Below the pieces are notes generated by a model. It was not told the DNA's origin. It was given only the letters and a program-made list of their open reading frames with translations, and searched no databases. From Neopestalotiopsis rosae (taxonomy: Eukaryota; Ascomycota; Sordariomycetes; Amphisphaeriales; Sporocadaceae): 64,000 bases of DNA. The position numbers and the translations under genes were made by a program. Within the stretch, counting starts at the first letter, position 1, and each line of letters starts with the position of its first letter. Positions 50,428 to 63,447 of the stretch are shown here, one piece after another. The DNA is taken from NCBI GenBank assembly GCA_023078685.1, contig JALGAS010000002.1, forward strand, positions 558,001-622,000, read 5' to 3'.

Positions 50428-52465
50428 TCAATCGGAGGCACCAAGATCGTCGAGAGACACTTTGTCATATTAGTTGCGGCAAATTTCCCGAGACAGTGTT
50501 ATGACTTACTGTCTTCAAATTTCGACTGCGTTTTCCAGAACTCCGAAGCCAGGGCCCGCTCAGTTCGGGCCCGGATAATGGGATTCGAACGATGGGTGAA
50601 AAGTCGCACAACCTGATCGCCATAAGGCGGGTTCGTAACTCTTTTACAAAGGACACCGTCGTCATCCTGGTAGAGGAGAGGGTCTTCATCTCCACAGATC
50701 TCTTCAATCATCGAAGTCATCTCTTGCTCGCAAGCACCTTCGACCCGGTCCTCCAGACTCTCATTGTCCAGATTGCGAAGAAACGTATCGACCTCGGCAA
50801 TAGCTTCAGATGTGAAAGCTTCCTGGGTGGAAAGTGTGTGGAATCTAGTTAGGACTTCGATGGAGCTTGGAGTTGTTGATCCCATACGAATACTGGTAGA
50901 GGGCGTTTGAGGCGTCTTGCTTGCAAATCTGTCACCAGGCTGCTTTATCGAGCCAGCGTCTGTCTCATCGTCACCTTCATAACGGAGCCTGCCATGATCG
51001 CGGGGATAAGCATCTACGTGAAGACGGCGTCTGTCCGATCTTTTGTGGCTGGATGGGCCCTGTCTCGATCGACTGCGCCTAGATGGGTTCGTTGCGACTC
51101 TTTCGTCACGCCTTCGAGTATCAAGTCTTCTCTCCATATCCTTGACCTGCTCGTAGCGTTCTCGACTTCGCGAATGCCGAGAACGCTCACGCTGAGGGGA
51201 ACGCCATGAACGCTCCTGTCCCGGTGAACGTGGAAGGCGTTCATCTGCAAAGTTTCTGGCATTTCGACGGAGAGGAGAGTATGATCGCTCCTCTCCTCGA
51301 TACCGTTGATCAAAGTCATCCTTTTCTCTCCGATCTAGGCGAGATGAGTCTCTTGCACGAGTAGAACTTCTTAGGACTATGGGTGACCGTCTTCTCTGTC
51401 GTGCAGGACTGGTCGAGACACGAATGCCAGCCTTCCTTCGCTGTTGAGTCAGTGACGATTTATCTTTGTTCAATGGGCATAGACATAAGTAATGGCGTCC
51501 CTTTTCTAGGCACAATTTGCATCTGTAATCAGGGTTTGGAGGGGAGTCATAGGCAGGATCCAGATTTGTTGGGCAGAGATGAACCCAATGACCTTGAAGA
51601 ACGTTAGTTCGGTTTCATGGTTGAATCATTGAGGACAAAGTTTCTTACCTTTCTTGCCACAACGATTGCAGACGTAGCCTTCATGAGGCGGTATACTGTC
51701 CAAGGTATCGATATTCGGTCCTGAATTGTTGTTCTTTGGATAAGGTGCCTGAAGTGGCGTTTCATCGTCCAAATGACGATCCCTAGACATCTTTTTCGTC
51801 GGCGTACCAATATCAATGATTCCAGAGTTACTCCTTTTCTTGCCGGCCACACAAGAAGGACCAATTTTCCCAGGCGTAGGACTGATGCTTGACAATAGAC
51901 GATTCTCATGATCTGGCCGTGACGGCAGATGATCCAGACCGCTGGACCGGGTCTTTGAAATCTCGTGATGGAGCCAGGAGCTTCCGAGAGGACGGCGCTC
52001 TCCCACAGGGGTTTCGTTCGCACCAGTCTGTCGTTTTCCTTTTCGAAAATGAAGCTCATCGTTCTCCTTGTCTGAAGGAGGGGACTGCTTCCTTTTTCTG
52101 CTTTGGCCACCACTGGGATGCTCTAGAAAATCGGACAGCTCTTCCTCAACCATCAAGAATCTGCGGAGTGTTGACCGGTCGACCAATGCTTCTTGTTGTT
52201 GCCACTGCCTGAATGAGGATAATATGAAATCCTTGCCAAAGCCCCGTTCGAGAAGGGAAATGGCCCATGCTTTGAGTATGGGATCCTCTTGGACAAACAT
52301 GTCCATGGCGAGCTGTTCTCGGAGCCATCCCATGTACGTTTCAAAAGCCTGTTGCTTGGAGAGTGTAATATTCAGCTTCTGATCAATTCGAGCCTGGAGG
52401 TCTGCAATAGAGATCTTTTCCAACCTCTCGATGGAAAGGATCTTGAGATTATTGCTCAAATCCAT
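50428..52465 (-). CDS. CCHC zinc-knuckle protein with Arg/Ser-rich region
   Basis: Exons 52465-51649, 51592-50510 and 50459-50428 (introns 56 and 50 nt) give 643 aa. The third exon (32 nt) is inferred from a GTAAGT donor and a CTAAT branch; without it the frame ends four codons later. The N-terminal about 100 residues look helical. Then come a Ser/Lys-rich stretch, a canonical zinc knuckle C266-x2-C269-x4-H274-x4-C279 split by intron 1, and a second variant knuckle C297-x2-C300-x5-H306-x2-C309. About 200 residues rich in Arg, Ser and Asp follow, and then an acidic C-terminal domain. The layout suggests a nuclear RNA-binding protein, perhaps in mRNA processing, but no DWNN domain of Mpe1 type is present and I cannot name the family. 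Confidence 0.85.
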
Positions 52466-53543
52466 GATGTTGGAAGTGCTGGTGCGACAGACCAATACTT
52501 CCAGGGTGGTTGAAGAGAGAAAGAGTTGGAGCAGAATGATGAGGTGACTGGATTGCCCAGAAGAGAGGGAAAGAAGAACCAGAGTGTAGAAACTTTTGAC
52601 GTAAATTTGAAGGACTAAAGAACGCGGTATGACCACGTCGTTTGCTCAGCTGCCACTCGCATACAGATAGATGGAACGAGTGGCAGAGTGGACAAACGGG
52701 CAAGTGCCTTGCAGAAGTTAGTCCGTGTGCTGGTCAAAGACGTACATGACTTTTTTTTCCAACGACGTTTGGAAATAATAAGAGACGCGTGTGGATCAAG
52801 GAGTGATTGTTGACATCAAGGGCAAACGGCTACCCACGATGCTTGGACATGTAGGATTGTGTGCTGTGCTGCGCCGGCCCAAAAATTTTCCAAGCAATTT
52901 TGGAAATGCTGGGATTAGAATACTTGGAAACTTTCTAGGAAGGCACGACTGTTTGCTCTTGTTCTTTGCAGAAAGATTTGAGCACCAGAGCTGTTACTCA
53001 ACTGGCTGCGTGCTGTCCCGTTGACCTGGGGATAGTTGGACATTGGAATAATCAGCTCTCTACCACAGGCTTTCCTGAAACCATGGCAACCAAAGATTTG
53101 TCACACTCAGCTGGTATTTCTCTGTAGGGAAAACGAACTACTTTTAGGTTCCTCATTTGACAAACTCCCATCAGAGGTGCCTGACAGAAGATTTTAGTTA
53201 CTCATCAGTGAAATAGTGGTTTGTGTACAAAGCAGCATCACCATGTATTTCAGTCAACTGGCCACTTCAAGATCATGCTCGATCAAGTATAAATATTAGC
53301 AGATTTCTTGGGCGATTGCTGACACGGTACAGAATGGAATAGAAGCACGTCTTGTCATCTGCAGTTTAGCATTGTAAAAGGGGTAAGAGTCTATTTGTTC
53401 TTACTCTCTACCAATAAGAGGCCCTTCATTGTCAAGGTACCTTAGCTCAATTCAAATAAGACGCTTGAATAATTATCTCAACTGAATACTATTCCGCTCC
53501 ATAACGTGCAAAAGCCCGTGTAAAGGCAAAGCCTGTTCCCACC
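52466..53543. other. Intergenic between IST1 and zinc-knuckle genes
   Basis: Promoter of the zinc-knuckle gene on the left and 3' end of IST1 on the right. No further gene is supported. Confidence 0.6.
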
Positions 53544-54510
53544 TCACCGTTTGAGAGCTGCAAATCTTGCCGCCAATTCGCTGACATCTGGGACACTGCC
53601 ACCAGGACCATCATTCTTATCTTCCCTCTTCTTGGCAAGACCGGCGTCTTGCATTTTTTTGCTAGGTTTGAGCTCCATATGATTAAGAGTGACCTTGGGT
53701 CTGGGGTTCTCAGAGGATGGACTCGACGGTGTGATATGCAGAGGGTTGTCAAGATTCCGAGGGGGCGTTGCTCTGCTGAGATCTTCTCGTTCTTGGGCCG
53801 CTTTACTATCAGGAGGAAGTCCTGGTTCGATAATCTTTTGCGCCTGTCCACCACTAGGAGTATCGTCGTCGTCGTCTATGTACGCCGGTGGTTCGCCGAG
53901 GTCCTTGGATCCCTTGGGCCAATCCACACCGTATGCCCTGGCGATCTCCTCGAGATAGCCTTGTACAAGTTCTTCTCTGGGTGGCGTCACACTCAATTTC
54001 TTCACGACCTTTTCGGATACTTTGCCATCCGTGTTGTCGATGGCGGCCAACGCAAACTCCTTGCCAAATTTCTCGGCCAGGAGCGTCCGGACTTGGTGCA
54101 GCTCCTTGATCTCGGTCTTTGGCGCAGCATAAATGATACTCTTGACAGCCTCTTCCAAGCCCGGGTCACAAGTGGGTGAGTCCAGCAGTCCGGCGCGCGC
54201 AAGCAGAAGCTCGCAATATAGCTCGAGGATTTCGTATAGCTCGATGGTGATATCGGACCGAATAATGTTCTCGACTCGGATTGTGGCCGAATCTATCTTT
54301 CCGGCCTCCAGTAACTGTGCCATGGCGCGCCTTGAGGTCTTTGAGAGGGCTTCATCGCGTTGCTGAACCATGCGCAGGCGCGCGATGGAGAGCTTCAGCT
54401 GCACCTTGATCTTGGTCTGGATGTTTCCCAACGTCAGCAAGAGAAAGCGCAGGAACCAGGGTCATGGATCCGGGAGCGTACTCACTGAGAGGTTCGCTGC
54501 AGGTGGCATC
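53544..54510 (-). CDS. IST1-family ESCRT-III-associated protein
   Basis: Exons 54510-54487 (8 codons) and 54416-53544 with a 70-nt intron, product 298 aa. The spliced start MPPAANLSTKIKVQLKLSI is typical. The IST1 helical domain occupies about residues 9-170 (RLRMVQQRDEALSK, RVENIIRSDITIELYEILELY, PKTEIKELHQVRTLLAEKFG). The C-terminal half is disordered, Pro/Asp-rich, and ends in VPDVSELAARFAALKR, which resembles an MIT-interacting helix. The family binds Vps4 and ESCRT-III in multivesicular body sorting. It is divergent from the DUF2421 gene across about 1.05 kb. Confidence 0.93.
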
Positions 54511-55564
54511 TTGTAGATTTTTCTAGTCGAAACTGATGTCGGTGCCGCACAAGCAGTAGAGTGATTGTCGTGATAATTGGTCGTGAAGTCGTAGATCAAG
54601 AGGCTGCCCCGCGCTGCGCTTGAGTACCTGTCGTTGTACCCCAAACCCACAGCAGCTGCTCGGCCCACTTGGCAGCCTGCGTCATGGCGCGGGGCAGTGT
54701 GTCACTGAGCAAGGAGCCGACTGGGGCAACTTGAGGCATGGGTGCACTAAATCACTACATTTGATAGCTGCTTAATGCTAACCTGACCTGAGACAGTCTA
54801 TTTACGCAAGTATACAGCTTGGTTGTTTCCCAAAGCACCAAAAAGCGACTTGAGTATATTGGACAGTACTTTTTCGTAAGCGAATTGCATCAACCCCTGA
54901 ATCGCAAATAACACATTTGCATGCAAGAAGTCAATGGACAACTGGACAAGCTGCAAGGTAAGATTCACCTGGGCACCGATGGGGCAATCAGGTAATAACT
55001 GGGGACCATGGACCAGGTTCACCTAGTTGGGCGCAGCTTGTTCTAATTGATCTTTTGGCTGCTAAGTTACCATTTGGGCCTGTCAAGGCCTGCCTAGATG
55101 GAGAACTCAGAGCGCAACTACCAACGGCATGACGAACAGAACAGCTCTTTTGGGCTCTCGGCAGGGATCATGATTCGCGGGCGAACCACAACAACAGCAA
55201 GCCCCAGGTACGTTGCAGCTTCCAACGCGCCCAATGGAAAACGGCCTCCTATCAGAATACGCAGAAGAGTGAAAAAAAATCGCTGGTGTCCGCTCCAAGC
55301 AGCTTCTTGAACTACTGACTCTTTCTGTGACAATTGAGTCTGAGGACAGATTCCTCCCATTTACCTTAAAATCACGTCCACCTGCCATCATTTCCTGGGA
55401 CAGCGCGATATCTTTTTCTCGACATTCTTTTTCTTTGCGATTGACTGACTCACCGCTGCCGATATACGGGACTGCAGCTTCAACACTAATTCTTCATCTC
55501 TGGCCATGATTTGTGTAATGTATAGATTGACCTCGAGGTTAATATTGGATCAAGCAAGGTCAGA
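54511..55564. other. Divergent promoter region (IST1 / DUF2421 gene)
   Basis: No gene is supported. A short plus-strand frame at 55098-55310 has no domain; a 5' untranslated exon of the downstream gene could lie here. Confidence 0.5.
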
Positions 55565-58500
55565 ATGGTGGTAAAGAATCACTTCAGGAGCTTGCGCAAA
55601 AGATGTAGCCGGTGGCGGACAGATATTTCGGCCAACCTCCAAAAAGGTCACCTGTGGCAGCGCATCCTGAAGAACACAGTATGCACCGCCATTATGATAT
55701 CGCTGGGCCTGGTCCCTGCCGTCATCCAGGTCTATGGTCGCTCTACCTATCTTGGAGCCATGGTATGTGACACTTTCCGTCCCTCCCCAGGGACTCGATT
55801 TGATTCCTTGCATGGATGGATCAATCAATCAATACCATTGTTGCCTCAGCGAGTTATCCAAGGCCCCTCCCCCACATCTTCCGGCTCCCCTGATTAGCAC
55901 TAGTTATTGACATACATACACAAAAGGTTACGGTTTTTGGGCATCCAGGTCAACGATTTGGTCAGATGGCCGAAGCCCTCTTCTTGATATTCTTTGGCAC
56001 AGCATTCGGACTGGGCTGGTCGACGCTTGGTCTTCACCTTTCCAGCCTCGTTTACAACACTAATATAAGCGCCGCATATGCCATTCGTGCCATATTCTTT
56101 GCACTTGCTGTGATACTTCATGGCTTGCTGCGTTCTTCCACGCCCAGGCTGTTCTTATTCGTCTTCTTTTATCTTTTAATCAGTCTCACTGTGCTGACTA
56201 CCACGGCAACGGACGTGTCTGCTTTGCTGGTTTCGCAAATCTCATATCCAATCTTGTCTGCTCTGGCAGCTGTCTTGGTCATCAACGTCACTATATTCCC
56301 CGAATCGTCGAGCGGTTTTCTGGGAAACGCCGTCATCGAAACGCTTCATGATACCGTCAAATGCCTGGATGACGCTGTCAACTGGTTTGCAACGTCAAGG
56401 GCAGAGCATCAGGTCTCACTCGATCCTACGGGCGAATCGTCCGAGAAGGGACCTGATCAGTCTCTACATATGCAGCTCGTGTCTCTCACCGACAGGAAAC
56501 CCAAGTTGAGAACAAAATTTGCTGGTTCCAAGAAAGCTCAAGCAGAATGCAACTTTGAGGTTACATATGGATTTCTAGATCCTGCGTCTCTGAAATCCAT
56601 TAGTTCCACTTCCATGTCACGGCTTGTTCAAAATACAATCAGTATCATCAACGCGTGTGAGAGCAAGTATGCCATGCTCGGTGAAGAAGAAGACCCTCTT
56701 TCATCGCAGGAATCGGATACGGACAGCGATTCAGACTCAGATGAGTCCAGTGATGACTCGGATTCTGACGATACATCCTCGGACGACGACGATAGCTCTT
56801 CAAGCGGTTCCTCGAATGGACGGCCTAAACATCTGAGGAAAAAGTCTAAGCATCTGAGAAACCTGGAACTTGTGAAGCCCATCAGGGAAATCGAGTCGGC
56901 CGATATTGAGCTCTTCGACCAGATTCTGACGCAAGTTCGCGAGCCTGCCCAGGTACTTCAGAATCAAATACACGAGGCAGTGGAAGTGATCACCTGCTCC
57001 TTGGCTCATTGCTACGATGTGGCAAAACTTCCCTCTGGAGCACCTGCACCACGTGGCATTACTTTGGAAGAGATCGATCTCCGTACAAGTATTTTCACCG
57101 AAGCACTGGAATTATTCGACAAAGACTCGGCCGAGGCATTGGAGCACGCAGCAGCTATAGCGTATAGAGGAGCGAAGGTGAGAATGGATTGAAAAGAAAA
57201 AAAAATCCCTTTCCTCAGGCTGTACTAAGAAAAAGTTTAGGTCGATGTCATGCCACGTACAGAAACATTCCTCATCAGCTCGTTCTTGATCACCCTGAGA
57301 CAAGCGGCTTCTCAGGTAAATCATATGCTGAAACACTCAAGGGACCTCGTGGATAAGAGGCAGCGCCGGCTCAGTAGGCGCCGGCTTTATTTCCCCCGGA
57401 TAAGTTGGAGGAAATGGCTCAAGACTGGTGGAGAAAAGGACGCCAACGCTATTCCGGAGAATGCTCGAAAGGAAGCTCGAGCTGGTAAAGGGAACCACGC
57501 GAGTCACAAAGAACACGCACATCTTGACGAAGAGACGGCATCGCCACCGAACGGTCGACTGCGCCGGGATCTGGGCGATGAAGAAGCAAACCGATCCAAA
57601 GAAAAGCCGGCAACCACGGTCGACAAAAATGTGCTTAACAAGAGACAGGCGACTACGTCTTGGGCAAGCAGTGGTCTCTGGCTTCGAGGTGTATTGGCCG
57701 ATGCAATCGAGTTTCTTGCAAGCTCGGATGATCTCGCTTTTGCTCTAAAGATGAGTGTCGCTGGATGGCTGGTGACGTGGCCAGGCTTCGTTCCATCAAC
57801 ACATGCTTGGTACAGCTCCATCAGAGCCTCATGGGCATCACTGCAGCTGATTCTCGTCTTTGAAGTTTCCGTCGGAACTTCTATTAACGGTTTTATCCTC
57901 AGAGTTGTCGGTGTCATCTATGGGTGCGTGGCCGGGTTCTTGTCATATGAGATTGGGCAGGGCAATCGTGTCGTGACTGCGATTGTGCTAGTCATTGCAT
58001 CTATACCCGCATCTTATACACAACTTGGAACTCCTTATGTCAAGACAGGCATCATTTCAATCGTGAGTATGTCTGTCGTTGGTCTTGGTAAGCTTCTCAT
58101 CCCAGAACACGTTCAAGTTGGCTTGTTGACTCATGAGTATTCTAGCGACCATCGTTACCCCTGACACTTATCCCTGGGAGATTTTCGTCAAACGAATGGC
58201 GTGTTTCCTGGTCGGAGGTACTACTGCCCTCATTGTCGAAATGGTCCTTTTCCCTGTTCGGGCGCGTGATCGACTTGTTGAATCTCTTGCCTCAGCAATC
58301 AAGCAAATTTCAGAGATGCAGTCATCCGTTGCAGTCGGGATTGAGAGCCCTTGCGCCATCAATTTGAAATCTGAGCCGTTGAGAAAGGGATTTAAACGCT
58401 CCAAAGGCAAGGCGGAATCCGCCCTTGCCGCAGCCCAGACTTTTCTCCCATTTACGCTTACAGAGCCACGTCTCAAGGGAAGTTTCCGAGGGCAAGCAAT

Positions 58501-59416
58501 GATATATAATGAAATTATATACGTTCTACACCAGATTGTGGATCGTATGGACCACGTCTTACATCTTAGGGAAGCATATGGCAGTGCAGTACTCGAGGAG
58601 TTGAACGAATTCGTCCTCCCGTATCGTCGCAACATGGCGGCAAGCATTACTCTGACGCTCTTTGCTGTGCACGAGGCCCTCACTACGAGACTACCATTGC
58701 CTCAATTCCTACCGTCTAGCCGCGTGGCGCATCTTCGCTATGTCACTAGAGTGCGCGAACTCATGCTGGAGCGGAACCGTTCGGCCCCTCCGAGCCGTCC
58801 GGCCAGTATCCATCCCGGACGACACTCGCGCCGGTCTTCCATGCATGTGGCACCCGAGGCTCACGTCTTGAAGTCGGTCACCAAACAAAAATTCCTCTCG
58901 TGGAACGCCGGCTCGGCCGGAATGATGGAGATCATCGAGTACCTGGAAGAGTTAGTCGACCTGGCCAAGCTGCTCGTCGGCGTCAACGCATTCAGAACCG
59001 GCATGCTTGAACGACCCAAGTTCCACGAGTACATTGCCAAGATCAAGGCGCGAGAATTCGCGTCGGCCACGGCCGCCGAGACGGAACAAACAATTGAAAA
59101 GATCAAGAGCAACGCCGACGCCAGCATCCGGAACAGCAACAGGCGCCGAGGAGCAGGAGGGCGTCCCTCGACGTCGGGCTCGGCGGGCACCACGACGCTC
59201 AAGAAGCGCTTTTCCTTTGGCGGCGGCCGCGCCATGGGCCCCGAGACGGCCGTGGAATCCGAATCGGAAGACAATGTCGTCGAGGAACTGCCCATGAGCT
59301 TGCAGCGCGTCCGGACTAGAAGGATGGAGGAGCAAAAGGCCGAGAGGGGCAGGAGAGCCAGTATGGCTGACCCCAAGGGCAAAGGACCTCAAAGGTCCAA
59401 GACTTGGGCCATGTAG
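55565..59416 (+). CDS. Bre4-like multi-spanning membrane protein (FUSC/DUF2421 family)
   Basis: Exons 55565-55762, 55927-57177, 57241-58087 and 58146-59416 (introns 164, 63 and 58 nt; phases 0, 0, 1) give 1188 aa. The plan is that of the fungal aromatic-acid-exporter-like family: an N-terminal membrane block (about residues 38-165, including YLGAMVTVFGHPGQRFGQM across intron 1), a cytosolic region with a striking Asp/Ser acidic run (about 327-362), a second membrane block in exon 3 (LAFALKMSVAGWLVTW through IISIVSMSVVGL), and a C-terminal DUF2421 domain (from TIVTPDTYPWEIFVKRM). Relatives include fission-yeast Bre4 and bacterial fusaric-acid-resistance transporters; transport of small organic anions is inferred, not shown. 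An additional upstream exon cannot be excluded. Confidence 0.9.
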
Positions 59417-59941
59417 AAAAGGTTGACTGATCAATGTTATTAGCGTTTCACTTTTTACGTATTCCCATGAAACCACAAATCGAATATAATGTAATATATA
59501 CAGCTAGAGCTAGCTAAACTTTGAGAGGGTGCCGTTCCCTTGAATAACATGTGCGCATGACGGTGAAATCAGAACTTGAGAGTAAATCACTCTTCATTTT
59601 TCTTTTCAAGTGGAATAGTATTTTAAATTTCATCGATGGAATCTGGTTTGAATATTTTCTTTCTAATATTTGAAATTCTGCTTCGTGGATATCATGATTG
59701 GTAGATAATGAGAGTTGAGCCGAGTGCCCATGTTTTTGAGGAAAAGACCAATCCAATTCCTCCCTGATATGATTTCTAATTTCACAAACAAGAGCAGGCA
59801 AAAAAACACAATTGTTCGAGATTCTTAAAAGAGCCAGCGCTATGATGGTAACTTGAATGGAAGGATTCCGTACAAGGGTGGACTTGCGGAGCTTTCACCT
59901 CTCATCATTCTAAAGACCAATCAAATGAATCCCTCGTTCAC
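59417..59941. other. Convergent intergenic spacer
   Basis: AT-rich 3' ends of the DUF2421 gene (plus) and of the membrane-protein gene (minus). No gene is supported. Confidence 0.6.
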
Positions 59942-61009
59942 TTATTGGGCCTTTGTGGTGCCGCTGGCAATGAGCAGGACCTCGGGGATGATGACGAGAG
60001 CAAAGCCCATGTAGACGGCCATGGTGGCGACAAAGATCTTGACGTAGAGCTTGACGAGGCGGATCCACGAGGCGCGGGAAAAGGTCTGCCAGGCGTCCTT
60101 GATGGTGACGTAGCCGGCGCCGCCGATGATGGCGGGCTCGAGCTTGCCCTGGAAGGAGCGGTCAAAGGGCACAATGGTCTCGTCCTCCTCGGGCAGGAGG
60201 GAGGCCTGGGTGCGGGTCAGGACGACGTGGGCCGGGATGGTGACGAAGACGGTGAGGGCAATGGTGACGAGGAAGATGAGGAGGCCCTTCCACGAGTCGC
60301 CGGCAGAGGGCTGAGGCACCTGGGTCGGGTTCGAAGGGTCGTAGGTGGTCATGCCCAAGACACCGATCAAGAACTTGGGAACCCACGAGTGGATCTCCAA
60401 GGCCAGGAAGTAGATGACGGTCGGCAAGGCGCAAGCCTGGAATGCCTTCTTGAAGGGAGGCAGACGCTGGTAGAAGCGCTTCTCCGAGGGGTTCGAGATG
60501 ACAATGTGCAGCCAGGCACAGTAGAGCTGAACGAGGGCGACTGCGGAGATCATGGCGGCCACGATGGCGGGAACGAACGGCAGGGCGCTGACGATGCCAT
60601 AGACAAACATGGTGGAGACGGTCAGGGCGGCCCAGCAGGCGAGACCGCGGAAGTAGGACTTCCAGCCAGAGATGCCGGTCATGGTGCGGTGGAGGCTGCG
60701 GAAGCTGGAGCTAATGGCGCGGGTGTCCTGACCACCGCGGGCGGCCTCGTCGGCAATGGGGGCGTTGTCCTCGGCCAGGGAGTCGGTGTCGGCGTTGAGA
60801 GAAACGGGCTCGTAAGCGGGAGGCGAAGGATCCTCAATCATGGCGATGACGGGGAAGACATTCTGAAAGGTGTAGCCGACGACGAGGATAAAGGGCAGAA
60901 AGATGATGACATCAATCAGCGCAATACCAAATGCCCAGCCGGGCAACTCATAGACGGCATCGTCCTGGACGGCACGTTTGTAGACGTGCGTAGCAATGTC
61001 CCGATACAT
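59942..61009 (-). CDS. Conserved fungal multi-spanning membrane protein ('ubiquitin carrier-like' in databases)
   Basis: A single exon. I choose the ATG at 61009 (MYRDIATHVYKRAVQDD), giving 355 aa; the frame stays open further upstream but that part looks like a 5' UTR. About six membrane segments are visible, in two groups separated by a charged loop: FGIALIDVIIFLPFILVVGY; ALTVSTMFVYGIVSALPFVP; AAMISAVALVQLYCAWLHIV; LLIFLVTIALTVFVTIPAHV; and two more near the C-terminus. A conserved ILTRTQASLLPEEDETIVPF-like stretch lies in the loop before the end. Fungal relatives are sometimes labelled ubiquitin carrier or conjugating proteins, but no UBC domain is present and that label is probably an old misannotation. 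Function unknown. Codon use is strongly GC3-rich, suggesting good expression. Confidence 0.85.
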   Translation of the reverse strand: MYRDIATHVYKRAVQDDAVYELPGWAFGIALIDVIIFLPFILVVGYTFQNVFPVIAMIEDPSPPAYEPVSLNADTDSLAEDNAPIADEAARGGQDTRAISSSFRSLHRTMTGISGWKSYFRGLACWAALTVSTMFVYGIVSALPFVPAIVAAMISAVALVQLYCAWLHIVISNPSEKRFYQRLPPFKKAFQACALPTVIYFLALEIHSWVPKFLIGVLGMTTYDPSNPTQVPQPSAGDSWKGLLIFLVTIALTVFVTIPAHVVLTRTQASLLPEEDETIVPFDRSFQGKLEPAIIGGAGYVTIKDAWQTFSRASWIRLVKLYVKIFVATMAVYMGFALVIIPEVLLIASGTTKAQ

Positions 61010-63447
61010 GTTTGGTCCGTCTAGAGTAGTTGGTTGATTTTCCGAAAAGGTATAAGGAAACAGGAATTGAGTGTGAAATAAGAAATGTAAAAGAAGGTAC
61101 GTAGTGGCAAAAAGATAAAAAGAAGAATGGATGGAAAGCTTCTCTTCCGTTCCTCGTGGCAAGTAGAACAAAGCAGCCGCCAAATGTATGAGAAGGAAGT
61201 AAAATAAAGTAGTGGTGTAGTTGGACGGGCGCCCGGGACAGCGGCTCGACGTCTTATTTAAGAAAGCTTGGTTGCGTTGCAGTCTGCAGTTAATAGTGGA
61301 TTCGTGTTTGGGTTAGGTGCAACAGGCAGTACGTAGGCTTGGTAGGCTTTTGGTAGGCCAAAGGAATGGCGCAAATGAATGAGTGAATGGGATTTGCTCA
61401 GCTCCATTTAAGGTGTGCGTTAGTGGCCTGCTAATCGCCCCAAAGGCCCCAAACAGGCGTCTCTCGACCCCTGGTCTACCTGCAGGACACCTTTGGCTAC
61501 CCTGTCTTACTGTCTTGGGGGGGCCACACTTGGCAGGCTGGGCAGGCAGCGCACTGCGAGGGACAGGCGAGACTGGGGATAGGCCAGGCAGAGACAAGGC
61601 AGCAGCGGCTCAGCACTGCCCCAATTCCTTTCTGTCGCAAGTTGTCCGTTGGCGAATTGGCTCTAATTCTGTCTAGGAACTCTAGGCCTGTATCGGCTCG
61701 ACGCGCCAGGCCCCGTTCTGTCAAGCGCCCCGAGCCAGTGGAAACATTTCTTCGGATTGCACGGGCTTACGGGTTGTTGCAATGGCCGTTTTCCTGTTGG
61801 TAAGACCGTGATCATGAAGTGAAGCACTCTCTGGTCTATCATGTTGAATATGGTGATGTTCGGAATAGGTGGCCGTCCGTTGCAAAGATCAACATTTACT
61901 GGTGGATACCAATGCTTAGGGAAACACCTGTACGTATTCAACCATCACTGTCAAGATTCAACCCGCGATGGATGAGGCCAGGTATAGAAATATAACTATG
62001 CTGGTTTACACATGTCGACCTAAGAACTGGCTGCATCTACTGTGATTCACTTGAGATTATCGAATTCTTAGGGATATGAAGCGTTTGCTGATAACTAATT
62101 GATGTCACTCAAGGGTCATGAGCATCTGTCGATCACCAATTCTGCAATCCCACGTTGATTCAGCCTTACCATGTCGCCAGTGTGTACAGATCACAGACAC
62201 AGCCAACCGTGGCAAAAAGACAAAAGACAGCTGGCTTTTACTTGTCAATGCCGCATTGTCCTTCATGACTTCTTTTGATGATTGATTATCACAAAAGGCA
62301 CAAAATGAAGCCATGACAAGCAACCACCCCGCCCATCTTTCTCTTATTTCCGACTCAAAGATGTTGGTGATGCCTTTGGTGCTTGCGTCGGGTAATAGGC
62401 AGCGCCACTCCGTCGCACTAGACATGGAGGGAAACGCTGTACGCTATTTTTAAGTGTTCAAAGTCCCCCACCGTACCATTTCCTTGGCACCAGAAGGATA
62501 CAACATTAAACAAGGGTCCAGGCTGTCTTGTGTCTTGGTGATGATCCTTTGGGTTAGGTGCTCTATTCCAAATTTGGAGCAGGGGTCGTGAATATCACAT
62601 CATATTCGAATTGAGCAGATTCGGGAGATGGCTGCTTGGGTTGGAATCAAAACTCTTGAATTCAGAGGAAATCTATACTAGACTGTCGTGTTTCAAGCCT
62701 TCGCCGTTGACTTGTTTCGGGAGAAGAGACATTCATGGAGGAATATGGAGTTTCATATGCGTACCTTGACTTAGGTACTGGGAACTTCACTTACCAAATC
62801 TTCGGTCATGCATGTAGACGTTTCAGAGACAGGCTCCAAGTGACTATATGGGAACAGGATGAACCTGGAAAGAAGAGAGCTTCTGATGTCACACGCATCC
62901 GAACAGCGCGAGGAACAACAATGCTGTGCAACTAGAACAGACATGTCAAGATTCAGACGCTGGCTCTATTCACCAGCTTCCTCTCTTTAAACCAGGCCAT
63001 TCACATCGAGAATTCAGAGAACAATACTGGGATAATGTAAAGTGCTCAGTGCTAATACTTGACTGAAAGTGCCCGCATGATTATACTATTATGAAGGAAA
63101 TTTGTCAGGTAGCACCAAGTTGAGTGCTACATCTGGTGGCACTTTCCAGCCAAGTTGCCTCATTGGTTCGTCACCCCCCGCTAAGAATTGCTGGCATAAG
63201 TTCACATTTCGACTCTTGACATAACCTTTGGTGGTATCATACAAACAGACAACAATAGAAAACGATTCATAGACAGATTGTTCTTTTAAACGTACCATAT
63301 CATCGACTTCTCAATCTGCGCCAGAACAAACATCAGCCTCATCCGTTGCAGAGTCTCGTCGCTAATCGCCAGTCAGTTCCGTCACGAAGCACTTGCCTCT
63401 TCTTTGCAATAAAGCCTCGCAGGCAGGCAAAGTAATCCGGGGGACAC
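61010..63447. other. Divergent intergenic region
   Basis: The left end is the promoter of the membrane-protein gene, the right end that of PPM1. The frames at 62105-62425 (minus) and 62735-62935 (plus) have no recognisable content. Confidence 0.5.

Noticed and set aside
59942..61009. Ubiquitin-conjugating function suggested by common database labels
   Set aside because: The sequence is membrane spans and loops; no UBC fold or active-site Cys motif is visible.
59945..61024. 359-codon plus-strand open frame rich in Gly, Asp and Val
   Set aside because: Antisense shadow of the GC3-rich membrane-protein gene on the minus strand, which has real membrane segments.
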